A stretch of DNA of 32,694 nucleotides from positions 1 to 32,694 of IMG/VR virus record IMGVR_UViG_3300026488_000042; one strand, 5' to 3'. Shown here piece by piece: positions 22,971-30,535 of the stretch. Below the pieces are notes generated by a model. The model was not told the DNA's origin. It worked only from the letters and a program-made list of their open reading frames with translations, and did no database searches. Every line of letters starts with the position of its first letter. Positions within the stretch are counted from its first letter, which is position 1. The translations under genes were made by a program, and so were the position numbers. This stretch comes from a virus.

Positions 22971-24380
22971 CTACACTATTTTAAATTCTATCGAATAGTC
23001 TGTACCATCAAGTAATGAAGTATCATAATCAAGTACATAAGCATTTCTTTCTTCGTCATAAGTTAAGTTACTTGTGATTTCATCGCCATTTTTAGCAACG
23101 ATTGCTAATCTAATTTTTTCCATTACTGCATTAGATAATGATGCTAATAGTGTTTCATTTGAAATGATGCTATTTGTGATTTCTTCTGGTGCAAAATCAT
23201 TTTTAATTTCATTTGGAATATCTACTGCTAATTGCTCAACTCTTTGTGAAATAGCATTAATACTTGTATTTGTATTATCAATCTTAGAATTTGTATTATC
23301 AATTTTTCCATTAATTAAATCAACAACCTCTTTACTAATACCACCTGCAATTTTAGATATACTAAAGCGCTCTACAAGTCCATCACCTACAAAGTTTGTT
23401 TTGTCAGTTTCTATACCATTAATGCTGTATTCATATACTGGAAATTCGCTTGGTTGAACTGGTTTGCTTATTTGCATGATTCCGTTTTCATCATAAGTAA
23501 CGATTGGTAAATAGCCATTTTCGCTATCGCATAAAGTAACACCACCAACAGCCATGTATCTAACTACGCTTTCAATACCATCTGCTTGTAATTCGTCTAT
23601 TGTTTGGACTACAAATTCACTTTCTTCACTCTCACTTTCTTCACTCTCACTTTCTTCACTCTCACTTTCAATATTTAAGCTTCTTACTAGCTTTGAAGTC
23701 TTACCATCAATAAATTTATAATGTTTTCCATCATATACAAATTCAAAGGCTTTTTTACCATCTTCGCCTATTTCGTCAGTTGTATTAACTGTTATTGTAA
23801 CAGGCATTAATCTATCATTTGAGCTAATAATATGAAAAACATTAATATAACCATGATAAGTATCATTTTTGTTAGGAAATGAAATTATAAAGTTTTCTTG
23901 CTCATTCATTTTTGATGTTTCATTTAAAATGAACTTTCCTGCGTCTTTAGAATAATTCATAATGTTTCTTGTGAAAAAAGACATCTCCGTATCTTCACTA
24001 TAATAATCTTTAACCATTTCTAAAAGTTCATCAGAAAGCGCTAAAACGACAATAGTTTTACTTATATCTAGTGGAATTTCTGTTTGTTCTCCTGCTTTTA
24101 GTCTAAAGTATGTTGGTGCTTCTTTTTGTGAGACATCAACTATATCGCCATTATCATTGATGGGGTCTCCACGTTCACCATTTAGATAGTATTTGTAATC
24201 TCTTGTAATATAAAAAATATCAAAATTGCTTCTTTTTGTTTGCCCTATTTTTAAATCTGCTCCAAAGATAACAGTTTCTTGATTAAGTGCATCTTCGCCT
24301 AGTTCACTAAGAATTTTGCTCTTGATTAAAGCATCACTTGAATTGTTATTATCCACTATAAAATTTAATTTCTTTTTCAT
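22971..24380 (-). CDS. Appendage protein with acidic repeat linker, 469 aa
   Basis: Unrecognised. Residues 1-235 form an N-terminal domain (MKKKLNFIVDNNNSSD start, YKYYLNGERGDPINDNGDIV). A strictly repeated acidic linker of ESESE units follows (about 239-255, coded by a 15-bp tandem repeat). A C-terminal part has a helical neck with two SKIDNTN/GKIDNTN copies (about 365-380) before a small end domain. The layout of N-domain, flexible linker, coiled-coil neck and tip is typical of trimeric tail fibres. Its start overlaps the previous stop by one base. Confidence 0.65.
   Translation of the reverse strand: MKKKLNFIVDNNNSSDALIKSKILSELGEDALNQETVIFGADLKIGQTKRSNFDIFYITRDYKYYLNGERGDPINDNGDIVDVSQKEAPTYFRLKAGEQTEIPLDISKTIVVLALSDELLEMVKDYYSEDTEMSFFTRNIMNYSKDAGKFILNETSKMNEQENFIISFPNKNDTYHGYINVFHIISSNDRLMPVTITVNTTDEIGEDGKKAFEFVYDGKHYKFIDGKTSKLVRSLNIESESEESESEESESEESEFVVQTIDELQADGIESVVRYMAVGGVTLCDSENGYLPIVTYDENGIMQISKPVQPSEFPVYEYSINGIETDKTNFVGDGLVERFSISKIAGGISKEVVDLINGKIDNTNSKIDNTNTSINAISQRVEQLAVDIPNEIKNDFAPEEITNSIISNETLLASLSNAVMEKIRLAIVAKNGDEITSNLTYDEERNAYVLDYDTSLLDGTDYSIEFKIV
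23619..23669. repeat. 15-bp tandem repeat, 3.4 copies
   Basis: The unit ACTTTCTTCACTCTC occurs at 23619-23633, 23634-23648 and 23649-23663 and then partially. It encodes ESESE repeats in the 469-aa protein. Copy number can change by slippage in steps of five residues without a frameshift, so linker length may vary between isolates. Confidence 0.85.
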
Positions 24381-24751
24381 TATATTACTACCGCCTCCGC
24401 TTGATATACTATGTTCCCCATAGCCTCGATTTGCTCATTTGCTTGTTCTACTGTTGTATCTATTGCATTAATGCTCTCATTGATTTGTACTTTATCTAAA
24501 ATATCAAACTCCAATGTGCCCATACTGTACTTATCTTTACATGCTTCCGAAAAAACTCTATAAATGTTCCCTGTTCTTGCATCGAAAACATCTGCGAAAA
24601 AATAGTCAATATAATTTCCGTCTGCATCTTTGTTGCTATCTACTTCTTGAAATGTATCTCTCATCCAATTAGTAGCAAAGTCTTTAGCACCTTGCACCGT
24701 GATTGTTGATACTGGTCTAATCAGTACCTCTTTTTTGTATAATCCTGCCAT
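24380..24751 (-). CDS. Hypothetical virion protein, 123 aa
   Basis: No family is recognised. It starts MAGLYKKEVLIRPVSTITVQ, with mixed alpha/beta character (NWMRDTFQEVDSNKDADGNY). The C-terminal third is helical with Gln/Glu-rich spacing (NESINAIDTTVEQANEQIEAM), like the oligomerising end of a small fibre-base or chaperone protein. The leader contains ATCAATACAAAGG. It lies between the coiled-coil 325-aa protein and the 469-aa fibre-like protein, and its stop overlaps the start of the latter, suggesting a connected assembly step. Confidence 0.6.
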   Translation of the reverse strand: MAGLYKKEVLIRPVSTITVQGAKDFATNWMRDTFQEVDSNKDADGNYIDYFFADVFDARTGNIYRVFSEACKDKYSMGTLEFDILDKVQINESINAIDTTVEQANEQIEAMGNIVYQAEAVVI

Positions 24752-24840
24752 ATTATTACCTTTGTATTGATGTTAGAGCTTGTACTCACTATAACCCTCC
24801 AAAGAGGGCTACATGAACACAAAAAAATGTTCTTAATGCA
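24752..24840 (-). promoter_or_regulatory. Hairpins plus leader motif before the 123-aa gene
   Basis: On the minus strand a GAACA/TGTTC stem with a T7-containing loop and a CCCTC-TTTG-GAGGG stem follow the 325-aa gene. ATCAATACAAAGG then precedes ATG 24751. The first stem is a possible weak terminator; the rest matches the leader module seen at three other genes. Confidence 0.45.
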
Positions 24841-24845
24841 ATAGT

Positions 24846-25823
24846 CTAAACTACTGCACCGTCACCGTCACCGCCTGAATTTCCACCTGAACAGTCTTTA
24901 TCTGCTAAACCTAGTGATGCACGGAATTTATTGTGAATACCGCACATATCCATAGAAGATGCTTTAAGAGTGTTTGCATCTGTATATGCTTTAGCTTGTG
25001 CCAACATATCTGCTTCTGCTTGTACTGCTCTTGCTGCTTCATTTGTTAAAGCTGTTTCAACATCACCAACACGAGTAACAATACCTTTAACAAGGTTATC
25101 ATCTTCATCAGTTGTGTCTGCCAAAGTGTTTTCAACTTCGCCTAAACGACCATCAAGACCCTCTACTGTTGTAGCTGTATCTCCTGTGATTGCTTCGATT
25201 TGTTCATCTGTATAAGCTTTTGCATCATCTGTTGCACCTGCTTTAGCTGTTGCGATTGCTGAATTTGTACGAGCTGTTTCATCTGCAATTTTTTTAGCGA
25301 TTGACCCCTCTACTGTTTCATCTCCAGTAAGAGTAGAAATTGCACCCTCTGCACCTGCAACACGACTTTCAACATCTGCATTTACTGTATCTTGTGCTGA
25401 TTTGTTCGCATCAACTTTATCTGATAGATTACCTAATGCTGTTTCATTTGAATTTGATTTGTTTAAGTTAGAAGTGATTTGTGATTGTAAATCTGCTTCT
25501 GCTGCTGTTGCTCTTGAAACTTCATCTAATACTGATTGTTTGTTCTCTAGGATTTTTCCTAAGATGTTTTGAACAACACCATCTCCATCAGAAATAACAG
25601 CGTCAATAGCTTGGATTTTTTCTGCTAGTGATTCTGCACCATTATCTGCATCAAGTTCCACAATAGCTGTGATTTGTGCTTGTAAGTCTGCTTTAGAAGT
25701 TGTAAGCTCTTCAACTGTTGCATAACCTAAACTCTCTACATACTCCTTAACGGATAAACCCATCTCATTTGCTAAGTCTTGTAAAGCCTGTTCTAATTCG
25801 TCTGTTGTTACATTATCTGCCAT
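24846..25823 (-). CDS. Coiled-coil tail-fibre-like protein, 325 aa
   Basis: After a short helical start (MADNVTTDELEQALQDLANE), residues 30-290 are Ala, Asp, Glu and Thr-rich and nearly all helical. Repeated phrases include KADLQAQI, AEADLQSQI, DAKAYTDEQI and QAKAYTDAN, the usual vocabulary of phage fibre stalks. The C-terminus switches to SSMDMCGIHNKFRASLGL with two Cys, then a Gly/Asp tail (GGNSGGDGDG), probably a tip or docking element. Its G+C and Ala content exceed neighbouring genes, which may reflect composition of the coil or separate acquisition. ATG 25823 follows AAAAGG. Confidence 0.72.
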   Translation of the reverse strand: MADNVTTDELEQALQDLANEMGLSVKEYVESLGYATVEELTTSKADLQAQITAIVELDADNGAESLAEKIQAIDAVISDGDGVVQNILGKILENKQSVLDEVSRATAAEADLQSQITSNLNKSNSNETALGNLSDKVDANKSAQDTVNADVESRVAGAEGAISTLTGDETVEGSIAKKIADETARTNSAIATAKAGATDDAKAYTDEQIEAITGDTATTVEGLDGRLGEVENTLADTTDEDDNLVKGIVTRVGDVETALTNEAARAVQAEADMLAQAKAYTDANTLKASSMDMCGIHNKFRASLGLADKDCSGGNSGGDGDGAVV

Positions 25824-25831
25824 AATATAAA

Positions 25832-25868
25832 CCTTTTGTATTAATTTTTTGAGCTATGCTCATCAAAA
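25832..25868 (-). promoter_or_regulatory. Hairpin plus leader motif before the 325-aa gene
   Basis: TGAGC-ATA-GCTCA (25850-25862) is flanked by T and A runs that can extend the stem. It is followed on the minus strand by TTAATACAAAAGG, which carries the ribosome binding site. This is the same arrangement as at the 188-aa gene and the first early ORF. Confidence 0.5.
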
Positions 25869-25893
25869 AGCTTTAAAAAAGCCCTTTAATAAA

Positions 25894-26061
25894 CTACCTA
25901 TTAAATTCTAAAAAAATAACTACTATAACTATGATTATTTGTATAAATAACATTACATTACTTACTATCTTTTTATTGTTTTCTCTGATTTCTTCTCTGA
26001 TTTTTTCATCAATATCTTTTCCCATATTTGAGACTAGATGTTTAATTTCTGTTTCATTCAT
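25894..26061 (-). CDS. Tail-anchored membrane micropeptide, 55 aa
   Basis: ATG 26061 overlaps the last eight bases of the 140-aa gene. Residues 1-32 are charged and helical (EKIREEIRENNKKIVSN); residues about 36-52 are a strong membrane segment (VMLFIQIIIVIVVIFL), then a short basic end. The overlap with the connector gene and clean hydrophobic pattern support it as real. It could be a second holin-type or membrane-channel protein used at lysis or DNA entry. No family is recognised. Confidence 0.6.
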   Translation of the reverse strand: MNETEIKHLVSNMGKDIDEKIREEIRENNKKIVSNVMLFIQIIIVIVVIFLEFNR

Positions 26062-26476
26062 ATTGTGATAAATCTACACTATTTGAGTTATAGTAACTAA
26101 TAATATCTTGAGCATTTTTTGCATAATCTATATTTTTCTTATTCGTAAGATAACTACACATATAATAGATAATAGCTTGTGTAAGCTCTTCATCAATATC
26201 TATTACTGCATCATCTTCAATGCTTACAACTGCATTTCTAATATACCAATGGTTATAGACTTCATCAATATCGTTGTAAGTGCTGTATATCCTACGAAAA
26301 ATATCTGTTTTTGTATCATCATAAGGTGCTACTAATTGAGAGGGAATACATCTAAGCATCACATCTCTTAATGCCATAGCTAAGTAAGTATCATCACTTG
26401 TTAAAAGTTCTTCTGATTTAGAGTTATCCCCTCTTAAAAGTCCTACAACTGATTTTCTTACTTGGCTATAAGTCAT
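26054..26476 (-). CDS. Head-tail connector/adaptor-like protein, 140 aa
   Basis: It sits right after the major capsid gene, where podovirus-like phages place the adaptor that joins portal and tail. The sequence is helical, with LRDVMLRCIPSQL (36-48), a middle loop, VIDIDEELTQAIIYYM (91-106) and a YAKNAQDIISYY helix near 118-129. The pattern recurs in the N-terminus of the 347-aa appendage protein at 16060-17103. Family identity is not certain; the call rests on position, size and helical pattern. Four bases separate it from the capsid gene stop. Confidence 0.6.
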   Translation of the reverse strand: MTYSQVRKSVVGLLRGDNSKSEELLTSDDTYLAMALRDVMLRCIPSQLVAPYDDTKTDIFRRIYSTYNDIDEVYNHWYIRNAVVSIEDDAVIDIDEELTQAIIYYMCSYLTNKKNIDYAKNAQDIISYYNSNSVDLSQYE

Positions 26477-26480
26477 TTAA

Positions 26481-27419
26481 CTATTTCCACCCTTTAGATG
26501 AAGCGAACATATCTCCGTTTTTAACCTCTAAAGTTAAATCTGAATAGTAACGACCATATTTAGCTGTTTTTGAAGTAGGAACATCTTTAAATGAAGTTTG
26601 AGAAACATACATCGCTCTTGCTTCTTTAAATTTACCTGCCATCATTTTATCTTTAAGTGCATCACCTGCAAAGTGTCTGTGTAGTTGAAATTCTACCTCT
26701 CCAAAGTCTGTAACAATACGTGTAACTGTTGGGTCAATTTTTCCTGCGTGTGCTTGGTTATATTTGATAATATAATCTTTACATACCGCATTAACTTTTT
26801 GCTTTAGTTTTGAGCCTAAAAGAATTTTAAATGTATCATCTTCCATTGCTCCACGTTTCCACAAAGGCTCTAAGAAGTTATGAAGTTCATCTAGTGAAAA
26901 ATCCACAAAGGTACTATCATCACTTGCATCGTAACCATCTGGAGTGTATCTATGCTCGTTTGGTACAAAGTAAAATAAACCTGCCATTCTTGGTGCTTTA
27001 GATGCTGTTGCTGAAACTGGTGATGCTTCTATGTCGCTGTTACCTAAACCTAAAAGTGCATACTCAATATCTTTAAGATGTTCTTTACCTTTTTTACCTA
27101 CTTGATAAGCCCACTCTTTGCCACCATATTGGCTCATTTGCATTTGTCTTTGTGTTACACCTACCTCGTTTTTAATGATTTGTGCGACATTGGCTGTTTT
27201 TGTTTTTGTTGGTACTGTGTTTTCGTCTAAGTCTGTTAGTTCAAGATTTGCATTATCTTTTGCATCTGCATATCTATCGTTAATCCAACTATGACTAGGT
27301 GCTGAAATACTACCTGTGCCAATAAGTTGTAAAATCGGTGCTGTTGCTACACCCTGCTTAATAATCGCATCGACTATCGACGGCTTTTGTGTTAATTGTG
27401 TGTTTAATGTTGTTAGCAT
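26481..27419 (-). CDS. Major capsid protein, SU10-type
   Basis: A 312-aa HK97-fold subunit that builds the procapsid shell. The pattern matches the SU10 major-capsid family: SWINDRYADAKDNANLE near 44-60, a NVAQIIKNEVGVTQRQ block near 77-92, and QVGKKGKEHLKDIEYALLG near 106-125. The central part has strand-helix segments of an A-domain-like nature (FKILLGSKLKQKVNAV, TRIVTDFGEVEFQLHRHF), and it ends YYSDLTLEVKNGDMF. Length is within the usual range. It follows a strong terminator and its own late promoter (copy 3), which would let it be made in excess of the portal and terminase. GGGAAGAG precedes the ATG. Confidence 0.88.
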   Translation of the reverse strand: MLTTLNTQLTQKPSIVDAIIKQGVATAPILQLIGTGSISAPSHSWINDRYADAKDNANLELTDLDENTVPTKTKTANVAQIIKNEVGVTQRQMQMSQYGGKEWAYQVGKKGKEHLKDIEYALLGLGNSDIEASPVSATASKAPRMAGLFYFVPNEHRYTPDGYDASDDSTFVDFSLDELHNFLEPLWKRGAMEDDTFKILLGSKLKQKVNAVCKDYIIKYNQAHAGKIDPTVTRIVTDFGEVEFQLHRHFAGDALKDKMMAGKFKEARAMYVSQTSFKDVPTSKTAKYGRYYSDLTLEVKNGDMFASSKGWK

Positions 27420-27456
27420 TTACTCTTCCCTTTCTCTGTTTTTTAAAAGTATCCGT

Positions 27457-27495
27457 ATTCTTACAAAAAAAGATTTTTAAAATAAGGGAGTTTTA
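27457..27495 (-). promoter_or_regulatory. Late promoter copy 3 (major capsid gene)
   Basis: The 23-nt element at 27473-27495 is followed, 9 nt on, by a T7 tract ending in G (27464) and then AAGAAT (27457-27462). TTTTTTTG before a -10 is the form described for sigma-70 promoters in Campylobacter. It lies directly after the terminator at 27499-27540, so it would restart transcription for the capsid gene. Confidence 0.62.
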
Positions 27496-27496
27496 G

Positions 27497-27540
27497 AAAA
27501 AACCCTACTTTGTCTGTAAATTAATACTAAGTAGGGTTTT
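27497..27540 (-). terminator. Rho-independent terminator after the scaffold gene
   Basis: On the minus strand AAAACCCTACTT pairs perfectly with AAGTAGGGTTTT over an 18-nt loop, 12 bp in all, and the stem leads straight into a run of T. It is 7 bp after the scaffold stop and before the capsid promoter. It would insulate terminase-to-scaffold transcription from the capsid unit. Confidence 0.85.
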
Positions 27541-27547
27541 GTAGTTG

Positions 27548-28021
27548 TTATGCGTTTAAGATAAAATCGCCTAAATCAATTTCGTTAGCTGTGCCTTTTT
27601 CAATTTTCTTGTTAAAGTCGCTGTTTTCATTACCACCATTGTTTCCACTATCTGTTATATCGTCTGGCTTGTCTATTGGTTGCATTGATGTTTTAACTTT
27701 AGAAAATAACATCTCTATCCCCTCTGGGTCTGATTTTAAAGCTTCTGCCATTTGTGGCTTAGTCTCTGCTAATTTTAAAAGCTCTTTTTGTACTAAGTCT
27801 GGGTCGATATCTTCATACTTCTTGCTTACCTCTTCAAAGATAGCTTTATCCTTACTCTCTTGTAGTTGTGATTGCATCTGTGCTAGTTGTTGCTCATAAG
27901 TATCTAACCCTAAAGCCTCTTTAGCCATTTGAACATCATCTTGTGGCTGTTGTTGCATTTGTTGTTGTGGTTGTTGCATCATTTGTTCTTGTTCTTGTTC
28001 TTGTATCATTGGCGCTTGCAT
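27548..28021 (-). CDS. Capsid scaffolding-like protein, 157 aa
   Basis: It lies directly before the major capsid gene, the usual position of the scaffold. The N-terminal 30 residues are Gln/Met-rich (QQPQQQMQQQPQ), then residues about 30-105 are strongly helical and acidic (YEQQLAQMQSQLQESKDKA), and the C-terminus is acidic and Gly/Asn-rich with a short DLGDFILNA end. Small, helical, charged proteins of this type drive procapsid assembly and are lost on maturation. No catalytic protease triad is visible. The Met/Gln tract resembles the end of the portal protein. The start shares a base with the upstream gene stop. Confidence 0.68.
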   Translation of the reverse strand: MQAPMIQEQEQEQMMQQPQQQMQQQPQDDVQMAKEALGLDTYEQQLAQMQSQLQESKDKAIFEEVSKKYEDIDPDLVQKELLKLAETKPQMAEALKSDPEGIEMLFSKVKTSMQPIDKPDDITDSGNNGGNENSDFNKKIEKGTANEIDLGDFILNA

Positions 28022-28281
28022 TATTTTGTCTCCTCGACTTCTTTTGTATTGTTTTCATTGTTGGGTACTGCCATACCATCATCTGCTGTAATTAAAGGAA
28101 CTGCATACTCATTAAGTATCGTTTCGCCTAGTGTAAAATCTTTATCAAACTCTGCTCTTGATACTGTGTAAGTCTCATGCTGTTTGTTTACATCTTGAAG
28201 TAACACTTGATGCTCTGTTGCATCTATTACCTCTACTGCTGTTGTTTTTACGAACTTTTTACCTACTATTGCTGTTGCCAT
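28021..28281 (-). CDS. Small head-region protein, 86 aa
   Basis: Unrecognised. It starts MATAIVGKKFVKTTAVEV and has about four beta strands in the first 65 residues (EHQVLLQDVNKQHETYTVSR), then an acidic Asn/Glu tail (NNENNTKEVEETK). The compact size, strand pattern and position between the 120-aa protein and the scaffold suggest a head decoration or completion protein. Its stop and the scaffold start share one base. The upstream gene ends two bases before it. All are read from the same transcript. Confidence 0.6.
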   Translation of the reverse strand: MATAIVGKKFVKTTAVEVIDATEHQVLLQDVNKQHETYTVSRAEFDKDFTLGETILNEYAVPLITADDGMAVPNNENNTKEVEETK

Positions 28282-28282
28282 C

Positions 28283-28645
28283 TTACTTCTCCATCTCTAA
28301 AATTTCATTGCCGATTAAATCTGCATCATCTTTAAGCCTAATAATCAAGTTATCTAGCACTTTCATTGCCTTACCTATACCTTTCATCTCTTCAAGTGCA
28401 TATTTAGCTTTATGAGCATCTTCCGTGCTGTATGCTATACTAAAACAACTCTGATACATACTGTTTAAATCATCTTGCATTAACAAATATACATCACTAC
28501 TTAATAACTGATTTGCTTCTGCTAAAACTCTTTCAGTATCTCTTAAAAAAGTTCTTTTGTTTTCAATTTCTATGCTGATATTTTCATCTTCTATTACCTC
28601 CTCTGGTGTGATTACTTCTTCTTTTGTTTGTTCATTAGCTATCAT
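28283..28645 (-). CDS. Helical head-region protein, 120 aa
   Basis: Unrecognised. After a Glu-rich start (KEEVITPEEVIEDE), residues 30-118 are almost all helical (ERVLAEANQLLSSDVYLLM, KAKYALEEMKGIGKAMKVLD) and could form a small helical bundle. The start overlaps the portal stop by four bases (ATGA), so it is translated with the portal. A position immediately after the portal and before the scaffold suits a head assembly factor, but no evidence is specific. Confidence 0.6.
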   Translation of the reverse strand: MIANEQTKEEVITPEEVIEDENISIEIENKRTFLRDTERVLAEANQLLSSDVYLLMQDDLNSMYQSCFSIAYSTEDAHKAKYALEEMKGIGKAMKVLDNLIIRLKDDADLIGNEILEMEK

Positions 28646-30261
28646 TGCATTACCTCCTGTTGTGGTTGCATCATTGCTTGTTGTTGCTGTTGCATCATCT
28701 CTTCTTGCTCTTCTGCCTCTTCTGCACTCTCTATAATGCTATCTTGTCCTAAAAGCTTCAATTTCTCTATGTTTAAGCTATCTAGCATTGTTATATACTT
28801 TTTAACCCTTGCCATATCCTGCATCTGCATAAATAGCTGTAAGCTTTGTGTTACTGTTACTGTTGCTTTATCAATACTATCTATCTGCATCATCTTATTA
28901 ATTGAGCCTATGCCTACATTTATGATTATCTTTTGTTTAAGAGGTCTTTTACGATTAATATCTATAAAGTTCTCACTCACTTTATATTTATAAATAAGCA
29001 AGACTATTCTCTGGATAAGTGGTCTAAAAAAGTTCTCATTAAATGCTCTTGAAATATCATCTATTACATTGCTACCCTGCATCTGTAAAGCCTCTATCTC
29101 TGTGGCTGTTTTATTGCCCATTCCACCCATTCCCTCGCTTAACTTAGAAATACCGCTTATCTCTTCTGCTTCTCTTGATAACTGTTGAACATCAAATATA
29201 CTATCGTTCAATCTTGGTATTGGTAACTCTCTAATATTTGCGATATTATCAACTACAATCTTTTTACGATTAGATATAAGGTCGTCTTCTCTTACTCCAC
29301 TCTCTTTAGTAGTAATAAATCTTTGATTAAGTTGTATATCTGTTGCATCTATTTGCTGATTACGCTTAATAGTGTTCTCGTTTTGTAAAGACATAAGAGG
29401 AGCGATAAAAGCACCACCATATGCACGGACTGGATTGACTGGTTCATTTATCATCACGAATTGAGGGTCAAGCGTTCCAATTATAAAAGGTAAACCATCT
29501 TTGAGATATTTATCAGCTCTTAATACTACATCATCATTTAATATTGTAGATACATACCACTTGCCATTTTTCTTACGATACACTTCGTGAAACTCTACTC
29601 TCTGAAACTTACCAATATCTGTAAACTGATTTTGATTAGTTTGAGCATTGAGCGATGCGTTTACATATTGCTTCCAATCTACATTTAACTTTGCATATTG
29701 TTTCTCTACATCTGCAATAGTCATACTTGCTACCCTATGCACTAAGTAATTTATATCTTGTGTAGTCGGTGCATAAGGGTCAAGATATACATCATCAAGC
29801 CTACATCTCTCTAACTTGATATTATTCTCTTTTGAACTCCAATATATTTTTTGTACTGCTGTTCCATATACTAAAGCCTCTTTGGCTACTGGTCTTAAAT
29901 TTGTGTATAGATTTTTATCTCTTCCATACTCTTTAAGTTCTTTTTTGAGTGCTTGTGATACTTTTGCATCTTCTTCACTCTCTTTGTTATCTGCTTTAAT
30001 AAGTGCTAATTCATCATTACCGAAAAATGACTTCATTAAGTCTCTTACTATCTTATCTACTTTAGGCTTGATAAGATTTGGTGTTAATGCACTCTTTCGT
30101 CTGTTTGATAAACTCTTTCGCTGATTATGTGATAGCTCATTAATATAAGCCATTTCTAATGCTATAAAGTCGTTCTTATGTTGCATATAACCATTTATCG
30201 CATCATCTCGTATGGCTACTAACTCTGCTACTAATTCATCATTAAAATTTTCGTTTGCCAC
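28642..30261 (-). CDS. Portal protein (podovirus/P22-like)
   Basis: A 539-aa protein that forms the dodecameric DNA channel at one capsid vertex and seeds head assembly. Visible blocks are the N-terminal NRRKSALTPNLIKPKVDKIV, the ALVYGTAVQKIYW strand region, DPYAPTTQDINYLVHR, a YRKKNGKWYVSTIL wing, INEPVNPVRAYGGAFIAPLM, and a SGISKLSEGMGGMGNKTATE segment typical of the crown/stem part. The last 30 residues are acidic then Met/Gln-rich (EEMMQQQQQAMMQPQQ). It follows the small 97-aa ORF, overlapping it by 20 bases, and lies in the usual terminase-portal-scaffold-capsid order. Confidence 0.9.
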   Translation of the reverse strand: MANENFNDELVAELVAIRDDAINGYMQHKNDFIALEMAYINELSHNQRKSLSNRRKSALTPNLIKPKVDKIVRDLMKSFFGNDELALIKADNKESEEDAKVSQALKKELKEYGRDKNLYTNLRPVAKEALVYGTAVQKIYWSSKENNIKLERCRLDDVYLDPYAPTTQDINYLVHRVASMTIADVEKQYAKLNVDWKQYVNASLNAQTNQNQFTDIGKFQRVEFHEVYRKKNGKWYVSTILNDDVVLRADKYLKDGLPFIIGTLDPQFVMINEPVNPVRAYGGAFIAPLMSLQNENTIKRNQQIDATDIQLNQRFITTKESGVREDDLISNRKKIVVDNIANIRELPIPRLNDSIFDVQQLSREAEEISGISKLSEGMGGMGNKTATEIEALQMQGSNVIDDISRAFNENFFRPLIQRIVLLIYKYKVSENFIDINRKRPLKQKIIINVGIGSINKMMQIDSIDKATVTVTQSLQLFMQMQDMARVKKYITMLDSLNIEKLKLLGQDSIIESAEEAEEQEEMMQQQQQAMMQPQQEVMQ

Positions 30262-30535
30262 TTTCTAACTCCTCTCTAAGTCTTTTAACTCTGTATATGT
30301 TAATCTTGTGTTCTTCACTACTTAAATGCTCTACGATGCTTTCATCATCAAGCCCTTTATCTTCTATGCACTCTAAAATCAAATATCTTTCTATACTCTT
30401 AGGTGTAAGCGTTACTTTCATTTGTGGATAGCGTCTTGATACCCTTAATGCTTCTGCTCCATCTCCACCGAATATTTTATTTATCAAAAAATAAGTATTG
30501 ATTTCATTTCCGCTTGGTGTTACTTCATCTACCAT
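30242..30535 (-). CDS. Small protein between terminase and portal, 97 aa
   Basis: Overlaps TerL by seven bases and the portal start by 20, so the three are coupled. The sequence is basic and helical at its C-terminus (EEHKINIYRVKRLREELESG) with a mixed N-terminal half (INTYFLINKIFGGDGAEALR). A helix-turn-helix-like segment may exist around 45-75 (TPKSIERYLILECIEDKGLDD). No family is recognised. Small proteins between terminase and portal are common and may be packaging accessories. Confidence 0.6.
   Translation of the reverse strand: MVDEVTPSGNEINTYFLINKIFGGDGAEALRVSRRYPQMKVTLTPKSIERYLILECIEDKGLDDESIVEHLSSEEHKINIYRVKRLREELESGKRKF

Noticed and set aside
13722-27495. 23-nt elements as promoters of a T7-type RNA polymerase
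   Set aside because: The length is suggestive, but a TTTG and -10-like box at constant distance fits a sigma-70 promoter with an activator better, and no single-subunit polymerase gene is visible.
28628-28993. Cys-rich frame on the plus strand
   Set aside because: It is the antisense of the portal Met/Gln-rich tail (CAG/CAT runs read as Cys codons) and has no signal of its own.
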